A stretch of 32,613 nucleotides of DNA from CAZDRI01 sp964508055 (GTDB taxonomy: Bacteria > Pseudomonadota > Gammaproteobacteria > PS1 > Pseudothioglobaceae). The stretch is taken from positions 1 to 32,613 of the forward strand of contig CAZDRI010000020.1 of the NCBI GenBank assembly GCA_964508055.1. The letters run 5' to 3'. The position numbers and the translations under genes are program-made. Positions 17,378 to 26,749 of this stretch are shown one piece after another. Each line of letters starts with the position of its first letter. Within the stretch, counting starts at the first letter, position 1. A model generated the notes under the pieces. The model ran no database searches. It was given only the letters and a program-made list of their open reading frames with translations, and was not told the DNA's origin.

Positions 17378-17452
17378 GGCTGCAAAAGTTAATTCAGAGT
17401 ATTCGCCTAAATTGGTTATTTGTAGAAAAAAAGTTATATTAAAAGGAGAAAA

Positions 17453-17542
17453 ATGCTAATAAAATTTGAAAACAAAGCCCACATTATTTACTTGATTTTT
17501 ACTCAAAAAGTAAAAGGCTTACAAATAGCAAATTGGCTATAA
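17453..17542 (+). CDS. Possible 29-residue small protein
   Basis: An ATG at 17453, preceded at 6 bases by AAAGGAG, opens a 29-codon frame ending in TAA at 17540. The product begins MLIKFENKAHIIYLIFTQKV and has a hydrophobic middle. The ribosome-binding site is better than those of most neighbours. The same DNA holds a dyad (TTTACTT near 17486 against AAAGTAAA near 17507, inside AGCC...GGCT), and its stop overlaps a TATAAT box for the next gene, so the frame may be fortuitous or act as a leader peptide. No homology is recognised. Confidence 0.3.
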   Translation: MLIKFENKAHIIYLIFTQKVKGLQIANWL

Positions 17543-17543
17543 T
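17538..17543 (+). promoter_or_regulatory. Candidate -10 box for the UPF0114-cbbQO genes
   Basis: A perfect TATAAT lies 31 bases before the ATG at 17574. No strong -35 is visible. Consensus match only. Confidence 0.3.
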
Positions 17544-17573
17544 TTAACTGATACAAATTAGATAATTTAAAAA

Positions 17574-18098
17574 ATGTCAAATAAAATAGAAAATAAATTA
17601 GAAACAATAATATTTAGTTCTCGTTGGTTGTTAGCACCTTTTTACTTAGGGCTGGTTTTAAGTATTATTTTGCTCTTTATTAAGTTTACCCAAGAATTAA
17701 GTCATCTATCTTTGGTTGTTTTTAGTGCCAATGAGCATGAGATAGTAATTGGCATATTAGCACTTATAGATATGGCATTAATTGGTAGTCTTTTATTAAT
17801 GATTATTTTTAGCGGCTATGAAATTTTCGTATCAAAAATTGATGTCGCAGGGCATAAAGATAGACCAGAATGGATGGGTAAAGTTGATTTTTCAGGGCTT
17901 AAACTTAAAGTAATAGGAGCTATTGTAGCTATATCGGCTATTGATTTATTAAAAGCATTTATGAATATACCTAATGAAATAAATGAAGCTGAATCTAATA
18001 TGCTAATGTGGAAAGTTATTATTCATATGGCTTTTGTAGTATCAGGAGTGTTATTTGCTTTAATGGATAAAATAGCAGGAACTACACCTAAACATTAA
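17574..18098 (+). CDS. UPF0114 (YqhA-like) membrane protein
   Basis: 174 residues with about four transmembrane helices. Typical family features are ENKLETIIFSSRWLLAPFYLGLV at the N-terminus, LIDMALIGSLLLMIIFSGYE in the second helix region and RPEWMGKVDFSGLKLKV in the loop. UPF0114 proteins are inner-membrane proteins of unknown function. The stop is 15 bases before cbbQ, whose ribosome-binding site AAAGGA lies in the gap, so it probably forms an operon with cbbQO. Why it should accompany RuBisCO-activase genes is not clear from the sequence. Confidence 0.9.
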   Translation: MSNKIENKLETIIFSSRWLLAPFYLGLVLSIILLFIKFTQELSHLSLVVFSANEHEIVIGILALIDMALIGSLLLMIIFSGYEIFVSKIDVAGHKDRPEWMGKVDFSGLKLKVIGAIVAISAIDLLKAFMNIPNEINEAESNMLMWKVIIHMAFVVSGVLFALMDKIAGTTPKH

Positions 18099-18113
18099 AT
18101 TAAAGGATAGATT

Positions 18114-18923
18114 ATGGCAAAAAATATTAAACAATATCAAATATCAAAACAGCCTTTTTATAAAGAACAAGATAATGAGATAGCAGAATATAAAGCTGCT
18201 TATGAAGCAAGACTACCAGTAATGATAAAAGGACCAACTGGTTGTGGTAAATCTAGATTTATTGAATATATGGCATATAGTTTAAAAAAACCCTTAGTTA
18301 CTGTTGCTTGTAATGAAGATATGACAGCATCAGATTTAGTTGGCAGATACCTGCTTGATGCCAATGGAACTCGCTGGACAGATGGTCCTTTAACAGTTGC
18401 TGCTAGGATAGGTGCTATTTGTTATTTAGATGAAATTGTTGAAGCTAGACAAGATACAACTGTAGTTATACATCCTTTAACTGACCATAGAAGAACTCTG
18501 CCTTTGGATAAAAAAGGCGAATTAGTAAATGCCCATAAGGATTTTCAATTAGTTATTTCTTATAATCCCGGCTATCAAAGTTTGATGAAGGATTTAAAAC
18601 AATCTACAAAACAAAGATTTTCAGCTTTTGATTTTGATTATCCAAGTTCTAAAACTGAAATAGCAATAGTAGCTAAGGAGGCAAATGTAACTAATGCATT
18701 GGCTGAAAACTTAGTAAAAATTGCCCATAGTGCTAGAAATTTAAAAGGTCATGGTTTGGATGAAGGTATATCAACTAGGCTCTTAGTATATGCGGCAGAA
18801 TTAATCAATAAAGGCATTAAACCAAAAGCAGCTTGCCGTATGGCATTAGTTAGACCAATTACTGATGATATTGATATTCGCTCAACCTTAGAGCATGCAA
18901 TTGATGCAATTTTTGTAGATTAG
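18114..18923 (+). CDS. cbbQ: CbbQ/NorQ-type MoxR AAA+ ATPase
   Basis: A 269-residue AAA+ protein: Walker A GPTGCGKS (40-47), Walker B ICYLDEIVEA (about 103-112), sensor region VISYNPGYQS, and arginine-finger region STKQRFSAFDFDYP. GRYLLDANGTRWTDGPLT and LTDHRRTLP are shared by CbbQ and NorQ. CbbQ with CbbO remodels inhibited RuBisCO; NorQ with NorD activates nitric oxide reductase. CbbQ is preferred because rpiA is adjacent and the sequence reads closer to CbbQ2-type proteins as I know them. No RuBisCO or nor gene lies in the window to settle it. Confidence 0.85.
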   Translation: MAKNIKQYQISKQPFYKEQDNEIAEYKAAYEARLPVMIKGPTGCGKSRFIEYMAYSLKKPLVTVACNEDMTASDLVGRYLLDANGTRWTDGPLTVAARIGAICYLDEIVEARQDTTVVIHPLTDHRRTLPLDKKGELVNAHKDFQLVISYNPGYQSLMKDLKQSTKQRFSAFDFDYPSSKTEIAIVAKEANVTNALAENLVKIAHSARNLKGHGLDEGISTRLLVYAAELINKGIKPKAACRMALVRPITDDIDIRSTLEHAIDAIFVD

Positions 18924-18933
18924 CACAAAGTAA

Positions 18934-21183
18934 ATGACAAAAGAAGAAATTGCAAATTACCGCCAAAGTTTAAAATGCAATTTTAAAGAAATAGATAATT
19001 GCTTTGCGGATTATATAAAAGATGCCCTAATAAACTTAAGCCCTAAAGGCATTGAAAGTTATCTTAATGGTGCTTCTCTTATCTGTATGATTGGACGAGG
19101 TTATGAGCCGGTAATAACTTATTTAGAAGAAATGCCACAAATAGCAGCTCAATTAGATGAGACTGTGTTAGAAATTGTATCTAAAGCAGTGTGGGATATT
19201 TCAAGAACCCCTAATGGCAGGTCTATACTCCCTTTTATTCAATGTTTACCTGAAGCATCAAGAAGATTAGCAAGTATTAAACAACTTAATAAATTTATTG
19301 CAATTATTTTTGATATGATGGATAAGACTACTATTTCAATTCACGGTATCCATAAAACTCATGCTAGTGAAGGGCTACCTAAATTATTAGAAAAAGTGCC
19401 AATTTTATTAAATCAATTATCACTTCAAGGACTAAAAAACTGGATAGATTATGGGGTGGTAAATTATCAAAATAATCCACAGCGACAAAAAGCATATTTT
19501 AGTATCAAATCTGCTGACAGCAAGGCAATTATGCAAAGGGAAAGACATGGAACTTTGTATATAGATAATGATAACAAATTACACTTATACCTTAAAAGTA
19601 TGTGGCAAGCTGAATCATACTTCATACCTTATTCTTATGCCTTTGATGAAATAAGAAAACCTCAGCCTTATTATGATAAATTAGGTATTCGCATACCAGA
19701 TGTGTATGAGGATTTTAATAATGTATCTGGTATAGATAGATATAGGATAACTATCGCCCATATCGCAGGGCATAAGAAATGGACAACTCAAGTAGTAGCC
19801 GATAATTACTCACCATTTCAAAGAATGGCAATAGAGCATTTTGAAGATTTGCGCATTGAATATTTGATTTTAAAACAATACCCCGGGCTTAAAAAATATT
19901 TATTAAAATTACACCCTAAGCCAATTGAATATGATTGTAATCCTGTAAATGAATCTTGTTTAAGACATAGACTTACCATGCTATCAAGAGCAATATTAGA
20001 TGAAAATCATAATTTCAAAAACAAACATATAATAGATTTTAGAGCTAAATTTCATAATATTATGGCTGAGTCTGATAGCTCTACTAAAACTATGGCTGAA
20101 TTGGCAATATTATTTGTAGCACGCACTAGATTACAATCTGACCAATATGCAAATATATATTTTAAAGATACTGAAGTTAGCTATCGTGATGATAACCGCC
20201 ATATGTGGATATATATTGAAGAAGGCGATGAGGAAGATAATTTACCTGATAAAAAAGAAAGTGAAAATAAAGAGATTGAATTAGACTCACTACCTCCTAA
20301 GCATTATCCAGAGTGGGATTATAATACTAATATTTTTAAGCCGGATTGGGTAAGTTTATACGAGGCGAAACACCCAGCAGCTAATGCTAGTGATATTGAT
20401 GGAATACTTAATAAGCATAAAGATATTGTTAAACTATTAAAACGAATTTTAGATAAGCTAAAACCACAACAATATATGCGGGTAAGATTTCAAGAAGATG
20501 GTAGTGAATTAGATATTGATACTGCTATCAAATCTTTAATTGATTATAGATGTGGTGCTATACCTGATAATAGGATAAATATAAGCTATAAACATTCAGG
20601 TAGAAATATCGCAGTAATGCTATTATTAGACCTATCAGCCTCATTAAAAGAAATCCCTGAAGGACAAACTCAAAGCATATTAGAGTTATCACAAGAGGCG
20701 GTATCGTTACTTGCTTGGACTATTGACCAATTAGGAGATAAATATGCTATTGCAGGATTTAATTCTGATACTAGACATAATGTGCGTTATTATCATATCA
20801 AAGGTTATAGTGAGAAGTTTGATGATGCAGTTAAATCAAGATTAGCAGCTATTAGCTCAAATTATTCAACTCGTATGGGGGCACCAATTCGTCATGCAGC
20901 ACATTATTTATCAGCCCAACAAGCAGATAAAAAACTATTATTAATTCTAACCGATGGTGAACCTTCTGATATAGATGTTAAAGATGAAAAGTATCTAATA
21001 AATGACACTAAAAAAGCAATTGATGAGTTATCAAGTAGTGCTATTAGTAGTTTTTGCATTAGCTTGGATAAAAAGGCTGATAGTTATATTGGAGATATTT
21101 TTGGCAATAGATATTTAGTAATTGATCATATTAATCGCCTACCAGAAAAACTGCCTCAGCTTTTTATGAGCCTAACTAAGTAA
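18934..21183 (+). CDS. cbbO: CbbO/NorD-type VWA domain protein
   Basis: A 749-residue cytoplasmic protein, 10 bases after cbbQ. The N-terminal ~430 residues are helical-repeat-like (LNGASLICMIGRGYEP, AVWDISRTPNGRSILPF), as in CbbO. An acidic linker (EEGDEEDNLPDKKESENKE) is near 428-446. The VWA domain spans about 558-745, with a MIDAS motif DLSAS (near 566) and LTDGEPSDID. CbbO bridges the CbbQ hexamer to RuBisCO through this MIDAS. The length fits CbbO (about 750-800); NorD is usually shorter, at about 600-640, which supports the Cbb assignment. Confidence 0.87.
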   Translation: MTKEEIANYRQSLKCNFKEIDNCFADYIKDALINLSPKGIESYLNGASLICMIGRGYEPVITYLEEMPQIAAQLDETVLEIVSKAVWDISRTPNGRSILPFIQCLPEASRRLASIKQLNKFIAIIFDMMDKTTISIHGIHKTHASEGLPKLLEKVPILLNQLSLQGLKNWIDYGVVNYQNNPQRQKAYFSIKSADSKAIMQRERHGTLYIDNDNKLHLYLKSMWQAESYFIPYSYAFDEIRKPQPYYDKLGIRIPDVYEDFNNVSGIDRYRITIAHIAGHKKWTTQVVADNYSPFQRMAIEHFEDLRIEYLILKQYPGLKKYLLKLHPKPIEYDCNPVNESCLRHRLTMLSRAILDENHNFKNKHIIDFRAKFHNIMAESDSSTKTMAELAILFVARTRLQSDQYANIYFKDTEVSYRDDNRHMWIYIEEGDEEDNLPDKKESENKEIELDSLPPKHYPEWDYNTNIFKPDWVSLYEAKHPAANASDIDGILNKHKDIVKLLKRILDKLKPQQYMRVRFQEDGSELDIDTAIKSLIDYRCGAIPDNRINISYKHSGRNIAVMLLLDLSASLKEIPEGQTQSILELSQEAVSLLAWTIDQLGDKYAIAGFNSDTRHNVRYYHIKGYSEKFDDAVKSRLAAISSNYSTRMGAPIRHAAHYLSAQQADKKLLLILTDGEPSDIDVKDEKYLINDTKKAIDELSSSAISSFCISLDKKADSYIGDIFGNRYLVIDHINRLPEKLPQLFMSLTK

Positions 21184-21272
21184 AGACCACTTAAGTTTAT
21201 ATCCATAATAACAAGCACTTTAAGATTAAAAAACAATAGTAAAATGTTTGTTTTATTTTTTATTTTATAAAT

Positions 21273-22145
21273 ATGTCTAATTCAATTAACACAGCAAAGG
21301 TATTAAGTGAGGCTTTGCCATATATTCAAAAATATCATAAAAAAACCATAATTATTAAATATGGTGGTAATGCTATGGTTGATGAAAACCTAAAAAGCAG
21401 TTTTGCAAAAGATGTGGTATTAATGAAATCAATAGGTATGAATCCTATTGTAGTGCATGGCGGTGGTCCGCAAATTGGAGATACTTTAAAGAAGATTGGC
21501 AAAGAAACGAAATTTATTGATGGTATGAGAGTAACTGACAGCGAGACTATGGATATTGTTGAGATGGTGTTAGGTGGCTTAGTTAATAAAGAAATTGTGA
21601 ACTTAATACACTCCCACGGCGGTAACTCAATAGGGCTAACTGGTAAAGATGGCCGTCTTATAACTGCAAGAAAATTAAATAGGAATATAACTAAGACCTC
21701 AGAAATTATTGACCTTGGTCATGTAGGCACAGTAGAAAAAATTGACGTATCAGTTATAGATTTATTATTAAAAGGAGATTTTATTCCTGTTATTGCACCA
21801 ATAGGTGTTGGTAGTGATGGCTTTTCATACAATATAAATGCTGATTTAGTGGCTGGAAAAATAGCAGCAGAGTTAGTAGCAGAAAAACTTATTATGCTTA
21901 CCAACACTGAGGGTATATTAGATAAAAATAATAATTTATTAATAAGAATTGATAGTGAAAAAACTGCTAAATTAATAAAAGATAAAACTATCTATGGCGG
22001 TATGCTCCCTAAAATAGAATGTGCCTTAGCTGCTGTTAAAAATGGAGTTAAAAGAGCTCATATAATTGATGGTAGAAAAGCACATGCAGTGCTTTTAGAA
22101 ATATTCACTAAAGGTGGGGTTGGAACTTTAATAACAAATGAATAA
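21273..22145 (+). CDS. argB: Acetylglutamate kinase
   Basis: A 290-residue amino-acid-kinase family enzyme, second step of arginine synthesis. Motifs: IIKYGGNAM near residue 25, VVHGGGPQIGDTLKKIG (substrate loop), GLTGKDG, NINADLVAGKIAAEL (nucleotide site) and the C-terminal IDGRKAHAVLLEIFTKGGVGTLI. The long N-terminal helix before IIKYGG fits the hexameric, arginine-inhibited type. The ATG at 21273 lacks a clear Shine-Dalgarno. The end overlaps pyrK by 8 bases, so argB-pyrK-yggS form an operon. Confidence 0.96.
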   Translation: MSNSINTAKVLSEALPYIQKYHKKTIIIKYGGNAMVDENLKSSFAKDVVLMKSIGMNPIVVHGGGPQIGDTLKKIGKETKFIDGMRVTDSETMDIVEMVLGGLVNKEIVNLIHSHGGNSIGLTGKDGRLITARKLNRNITKTSEIIDLGHVGTVEKIDVSVIDLLLKGDFIPVIAPIGVGSDGFSYNINADLVAGKIAAELVAEKLIMLTNTEGILDKNNNLLIRIDSEKTAKLIKDKTIYGGMLPKIECALAAVKNGVKRAHIIDGRKAHAVLLEIFTKGGVGTLITNE

Positions 22146-23004
22146 GGCTCATAGAAACACTATTTTTGTTGAAGATTGTAGAATCATTGAACATCAAAAA
22201 CATAAAGGTGGGCAATATATTATTAAACTTCAAACTAAAAACATAGCAAAAAATACTAAATCAGGACAATTTGTACATATAAGTTGTGGGGCTAATATCT
22301 TAATGCGCAGACCAATATCTATAATGTTGGCTAATAAAGAAAATAATACTATAGATTTGCTTTATAAAGTTATAGGCATAGGGACAAAAGAATTAAGTAA
22401 ACATAAAGTAGGTGGGAAAATAAACATAATGGGTCCTATTGGTAATAAGTTTGAATTATACAAAGATAAAACTATGCCATTATTAATAGGCGGAGGTGTT
22501 GGTATGCCTCCTATGATAGCTCTTTCTTACGAGATTAAGAGCAATAGAAATTACAAACAAATGGTAATTTTAGGTTCAGAACAGCCCTTTCCATTTAAAG
22601 TAGTAACAAGTAAAATGAAAAATAACTGGTGTGCTAAAAATGGCTCAATTAATATATTAGAAGACTTATGTATTAACACCAGACTTACCAGCCTACAAGA
22701 TTATGAAAAAGTAAATAAAGGTTATGTAACTGGTCTTGCAAGAAAATATATTAACTCATTATCAGCAACAGATAAAAATAAAGTGATAGTTTATGCATGT
22801 GGACCAAAACCTATGTTAGAAGCTGTACATAAACTTGCAAAAGAATATAATCTTAAATGCCAAGTATCTTTAGAAGAACATATGGCTTGTGCAGTAGGAG
22901 GCTGCGCTGGTTGTGTAATAGAAATTAATAACAAATCAAAAAAACAAATGCAGCGAGTGTGTGTAGATGGTCCTATTTTTGACTCTTATAGTGTTTTTGA
23001 ATGA
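22138..23004 (+). CDS. pyrK: Dihydroorotate dehydrogenase electron-transfer subunit (PyrK-like)
   Basis: A 288-residue FAD/2Fe-2S protein. The FAD-binding RRPISIM is near residue 59 and the NAD-site GGGVGMPPM is near 119. The C-terminal cluster motif CAVGGCAGCV, followed by a fourth Cys in RVCVDGP, gives C-x4-C-x2-C-x15-C as in PyrK. It passes electrons between dihydroorotate dehydrogenase and NAD(H), or in some gammaproteobacteria to an as yet unclear acceptor. No pyrD is adjacent. It overlaps argB (8 bases) and yggS (4 bases). A related ferredoxin-NADP reductase role cannot be excluded. Confidence 0.88.
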   Translation: MNKAHRNTIFVEDCRIIEHQKHKGGQYIIKLQTKNIAKNTKSGQFVHISCGANILMRRPISIMLANKENNTIDLLYKVIGIGTKELSKHKVGGKINIMGPIGNKFELYKDKTMPLLIGGGVGMPPMIALSYEIKSNRNYKQMVILGSEQPFPFKVVTSKMKNNWCAKNGSINILEDLCINTRLTSLQDYEKVNKGYVTGLARKYINSLSATDKNKVIVYACGPKPMLEAVHKLAKEYNLKCQVSLEEHMACAVGGCAGCVIEINNKSKKQMQRVCVDGPIFDSYSVFE

Positions 23005-23660
23005 ATATAGCTCAAAATTTAAAACAAATAAAATTAAAAATTGCTAAAGCTCAAAAAGACAAAAAAGTCTTATTATTAGCAGTTAGTAAGACAAAATCAG
23101 TCGCACAAATAAATGCAGCAGTCCAAGCAGGACAAAGAGATTTTGGAGAAAATTATCTTCAAGAAGCTTTAGAGAAAATTAAAACTATTAATGATGCCAA
23201 TATTATTTGGCATTTTATAGGGTCAATACAATCAAATAAGACCAAACTAATAAGTGCAAAATTTGATTGGGTACATACTGTTGATAGATTAATAATAGCT
23301 AAAAGATTAAATGAGCAAAGAATGGATGATTTAGCTAAATTAAATATTTGCATACAAGTAAATGTTGATAATGAATCAAACAAATCTGGAGTAACTGTTG
23401 CTGATTTAAATGATTTAATCAATGAAGTAAAAAACATGCAAAATCTAAGTTTGCGCGGATTAATGTGCATACCTAATGCAAGTAATTCCAAAGATGCTTT
23501 TAATAGATTAGCAAAAATAAAAGAAAACTACCCTTTTATGGACACCTTATCAATGGGTATGAGTAATGATTTTGAAGATGCTATAAAAGCCGGTTCTACA
23601 ATTGTGCGAATTGGAACTGATATATTTGGTAAGAGAAATAAAATTAAAAAAAAATTCTGA
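23001..23660 (+). CDS. yggS: YggS-family pyridoxal phosphate homeostasis protein
   Basis: 219 residues, alanine-racemase-like single barrel. PLP lysine Lys30 lies in LLAVSKTKS; FGENYLQEALEKI, WHFIGSIQSNKTK, VNVDNESNKSG and LSMGMSNDFEDAIKAGSTIVRIGT are family signatures, in order. It binds PLP and buffers its level; it has no known catalytic reaction. It overlaps pyrK by 4 bases and is the last gene of the argB operon. Confidence 0.95.
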   Translation: MNIAQNLKQIKLKIAKAQKDKKVLLLAVSKTKSVAQINAAVQAGQRDFGENYLQEALEKIKTINDANIIWHFIGSIQSNKTKLISAKFDWVHTVDRLIIAKRLNEQRMDDLAKLNICIQVNVDNESNKSGVTVADLNDLINEVKNMQNLSLRGLMCIPNASNSKDAFNRLAKIKENYPFMDTLSMGMSNDFEDAIKAGSTIVRIGTDIFGKRNKIKKKF

Positions 23661-23686
23661 ATATTGATAATTAAGATATTTTATTT

Positions 23687-24619
23687 TTATAGCTCTTTAT
23701 GACAATGCGGGCATATTTTACTAGCTCTAATTTTATTCAGTCTTTTTCTTTTGCTATGATTACCGAATTCTTCTAAATTAAGTTCTTTTCTTAAACTCTT
23801 TAATTCATCCTCTTCTTTTGCGTCAATTACACCATCTTCTAAGGCTAATTCTAATTGCTCTAAATATATTTCTTTTCTATGTTTTAGCTGCTCAGCAAAA
23901 CCAGAGGCTAAAATACCAGCAGGCAATGCTATTACAAGAACACCAGTAATAGTAACAAAAGCACCTAACAATTTACCTAAAGGAGTAATAGGAGTGACAT
24001 CACCAAAACCTACTGTTGTCAATGTTACAATAGCCCACCACATGGCGTCAGGAATACTTCCATAAACTTCAGGCTGTATATCTTTTTCAATTATATAAAT
24101 AGCACCAGATATAACTACTATGATAATTAATACCATAAAAAATATAGAAACAAATGCCCCTTTTTCTTTTTTCAAGACATCAAAGATAATCTTAATTTCT
24201 TGAGAATAGCGAGTTAATTTTAATACTCTAAGTAAACGCACAATACGCAAAAAGAGCAAGTCCATAGGTAAAAAAGCTGCTAGATAAAAAGGCAAAATTG
24301 CTAATAAATCAATAATTGCCATTGGAGTTATCATATAGTAAATACGAGCTTTAAAATTTGAATTATGCTTTTTGTCAACGCTTGTGCACGACCATAATCT
24401 TAAAAGATATTCTATGGTGAATATTATTACTGAAAATGCTTCTATAACAAAGAATATATGTCCATATTTGTTTTGAAGAGGCTGTATTGATTCTAAAATA
24501 ATTACTAATACACTGATTATAATCAAAGCCACCAAACTAATATTAATAATTAAACCAATTTTAGAGTTATTTTTATTTGAATGCAGAATATCAGCTGTTT
24601 TGCTTTTTATGTTATGCAT
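23687..24619 (-). CDS. Voltage-gated-type potassium channel with C-terminal Zn-ribbon tail
   Basis: 310 residues with six transmembrane helices and a pore loop. The S4-like segment FLRIVRLLRVLKLTRYSQEI has Arg/Lys every third position (about 125-145). The pore signature TLTTVGFGDVTP (near 197-208) is the K+ filter. The cytoplasmic C-terminus is coiled (KHRKEIYLEQLELALEDGVIDAKEEDELKSL) and resembles a SHOCT-type module, ending in CPHCHKEL, half of a zinc-ribbon knuckle. K+ selectivity is well supported; gating properties are not deducible. It is convergent with yggS, separated by 26 bases. Confidence 0.9.
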   Translation of the reverse strand: MHNIKSKTADILHSNKNNSKIGLIINISLVALIIISVLVIILESIQPLQNKYGHIFFVIEAFSVIIFTIEYLLRLWSCTSVDKKHNSNFKARIYYMITPMAIIDLLAILPFYLAAFLPMDLLFLRIVRLLRVLKLTRYSQEIKIIFDVLKKEKGAFVSIFFMVLIIIVVISGAIYIIEKDIQPEVYGSIPDAMWWAIVTLTTVGFGDVTPITPLGKLLGAFVTITGVLVIALPAGILASGFAEQLKHRKEIYLEQLELALEDGVIDAKEEDELKSLRKELNLEEFGNHSKRKRLNKIRASKICPHCHKEL

Positions 24620-24791
24620 TTTTGAATAATAACATAAAAATCAATAAAAAACACTTCTTTGTATATGCCTACTAATACTAGGATTGTTGCCTGCTAAAAA
24701 AAATCCACTAAAAATACAAAAATGCCATTGTAATATAACTGTCTTTAAGATTATGTTTTTAAAAATTGGCTGTATAGTGATTTTAAGATAT

Positions 24792-24823
24792 AAAAAAAGC
24801 CTTCTTTAAAAGAAGGCTTTTTT
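24792..24823 (-). terminator. Bidirectional Rho-independent terminator
   Basis: Stem GCCTTCT (24799-24805) / AGAAGGC (24811-24817) with loop TTTAAA-like bases, flanked by seven A on the left and six T on the right. It works in either direction but is placed to end the minus-strand BCCT/binding-protein transcript 22 bases past the stop codon. Confidence 0.85.
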
Positions 24824-24844
24824 ATAACAAAAATTATTTCAACA

Positions 24845-26734
24845 TTAGTCGTCTAAGCTGAAATCACGACCTGCAGGCATTGGTCTAAAGCCAATATATA
24901 ATACCCATATTATAAATACAATCATCAATATATTAATCAATGAAATATCCATATTAAAAGGCAGAGATTTATCAACTACCTCTATTTTAGGCACCAACGC
25001 AGAATGCACAGGTATTGCTGGGTCAATTAGCTCTGAAGTCCCTAAAGAATCCCTTATTGCATTTACACTATCAGCACTCAAAGGAGTTGGTCTGCTGCCT
25101 TTTTTGAAAGCATTACCAGGACCAACATCTCCAGTAGATAATGCTATTTCAACCGGACTTGCAAGAACATACTGAGTAGTAATTGAAGCTACCGGTTTAC
25201 CTTGTGCAGGATAAATTGATGATGGAATTGTTGATGGTCTAATAAAACTAAATTTACCTGTGTGACCGCCTTTAGCCCATTCATCTAAACTAACAAGTTT
25301 ATACGCACCAGTTTTAAATTCATTAGCAATAGCTATATCACCTTGATTTCGCATTAAAAACAACCCATCTGCTTTGCTGGCAAGTGCTTTTATTAATCCT
25401 TTTGTATCATTGTTAGAATTAATTACTTGAACTTTATCAGCAATTCCATAAGAATTTAAAATCATTCTTAAAACAATGTCAGAACTAGAACCTTCAGGTC
25501 CTGTTAATACTTTCTGCATTGAGCTAAGTGATTTGTTATTAGCCTTAGAGCTGATTAAGTGAGCTGTCTTATAGCCTAAAACAGCAAACGCTTCTGCATT
25601 ATCTTTAAGCACTACATTGTTGTTCTTATCAATGGTGTAAAAAGATTCTGCACCAATCATAGCTACTCCAGCCACATCACTTAATGCTCCTAATGGATCA
25701 GGACTATTAAATATAGCTATATCTTTCTTTTTAAAACCAGCACGAACTGCTCTCATTGCAATAGCTGTCTTATTGCTTAGCTTTATACTAGGATCAACAG
25801 CAAGTAATAATGTTTCAATTGAAGTTTGACTACCAGATTTAGAAACTAAGCCTTTTTTAACTAAAAATTCTGTGGCTACAGAAGCTACAGAGCGCGCTTC
25901 TAAATCTACAGCTTTATTCATATTTTGCATATCATCAGCACTAATAGCACCAGCTAATTTAGCTAGCACATCTTTTACGCCCTTGATTGATTTTAATGCT
26001 TTTGAACGAGCTAATGGTGCTACTTCATATACTGGAAAAAACTGCAAATTATCTTTTAAAACCACAAGTCCATATTCTGCAATTTGACCATCAGTCATAA
26101 ACATTTCACCAACATCAGCCGAGCCATTTAATAATGCTGCAATAATTTTATCTTTACCAGCAGTATCCGGTGGAAAACTAACAACATTGCTATTAGCAAT
26201 ACCATATCTACGATTCATCTGGTGTAAGCCATCAACAGGACGCTCTAAAAAACTCTCATTAACAACATATTTAACTGGAGTCTTTAGTTTGGCTAAATCT
26301 CCAATTGTCTTAACCCCTAACTCTTGAGAGCGTTCAGCAGTCATAACCATTGCATAATCATTAGAAAATCCAAATTTTCCTGTCATCTCTAAACCAAGCG
26401 GGGTAAATAATTTTTTCAAAATTTCGCTTGATGCTTTGCCATCGCTAGTTGGAGCTTGACCAAGAAATATCAAACCAGTGCCATTATATTCTGGATAAAT
26501 ATCAATAACACCTTGTTTGAGTGCTTCCATAATTTTCTTAGTAGATCCAAATGGTATGCTTCTCTTAACCTTAATACCTTGATTTTCAGATAATTGTGCA
26601 ATCATTTCAGCTAACAACATATTTTCTGTAAATGGTTTTGAACCTATATTTAAAGTTTTCTTATCGCCAGCACAACTAATTAACAGGCTAGATAGTAAAA
26701 AAACAATAATATATTTATTTAATTTTTTAATCAT
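24845..26734 (-). CDS. Fused OpuAC-TAXI substrate-binding lipoprotein with C-terminal membrane helix
   Basis: A 629-residue protein. Residues 1-21 form a lipoprotein signal ending LLISC (Cys21). Residues 28-295 are an OpuAC glycine-betaine-type binding domain: NIGSKPFTENMLLAEMIAQL, IDIYPEYNGTG, YVVNESFLERPVDGL. Residues about 315-555 look like a TAXI-type TRAP solute receptor: LLLAVDPSIKLS, KVLTGPEGSSSDIVLRMIL and IPSSIYPAQGKPVASITTQY. A hydrophobic helix (about 590-612) precedes a charged tail. Two different binding folds plus double anchoring in one chain is unusual. It lies 15 bases after a BCCT transporter, with no ABC ATPase, ABC permease or TRAP membrane gene nearby, so it may serve the BCCT. 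First domain is firm, the second moderately so. Confidence 0.8.
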   Translation of the reverse strand: MIKKLNKYIIVFLLSSLLISCAGDKKTLNIGSKPFTENMLLAEMIAQLSENQGIKVKRSIPFGSTKKIMEALKQGVIDIYPEYNGTGLIFLGQAPTSDGKASSEILKKLFTPLGLEMTGKFGFSNDYAMVMTAERSQELGVKTIGDLAKLKTPVKYVVNESFLERPVDGLHQMNRRYGIANSNVVSFPPDTAGKDKIIAALLNGSADVGEMFMTDGQIAEYGLVVLKDNLQFFPVYEVAPLARSKALKSIKGVKDVLAKLAGAISADDMQNMNKAVDLEARSVASVATEFLVKKGLVSKSGSQTSIETLLLAVDPSIKLSNKTAIAMRAVRAGFKKKDIAIFNSPDPLGALSDVAGVAMIGAESFYTIDKNNNVVLKDNAEAFAVLGYKTAHLISSKANNKSLSSMQKVLTGPEGSSSDIVLRMILNSYGIADKVQVINSNNDTKGLIKALASKADGLFLMRNQGDIAIANEFKTGAYKLVSLDEWAKGGHTGKFSFIRPSTIPSSIYPAQGKPVASITTQYVLASPVEIALSTGDVGPGNAFKKGSRPTPLSADSVNAIRDSLGTSELIDPAIPVHSALVPKIEVVDKSLPFNMDISLINILMIVFIIWVLYIGFRPMPAGRDFSLDD

Positions 26735-26749
26735 TTTGTCTCTCCTCCT

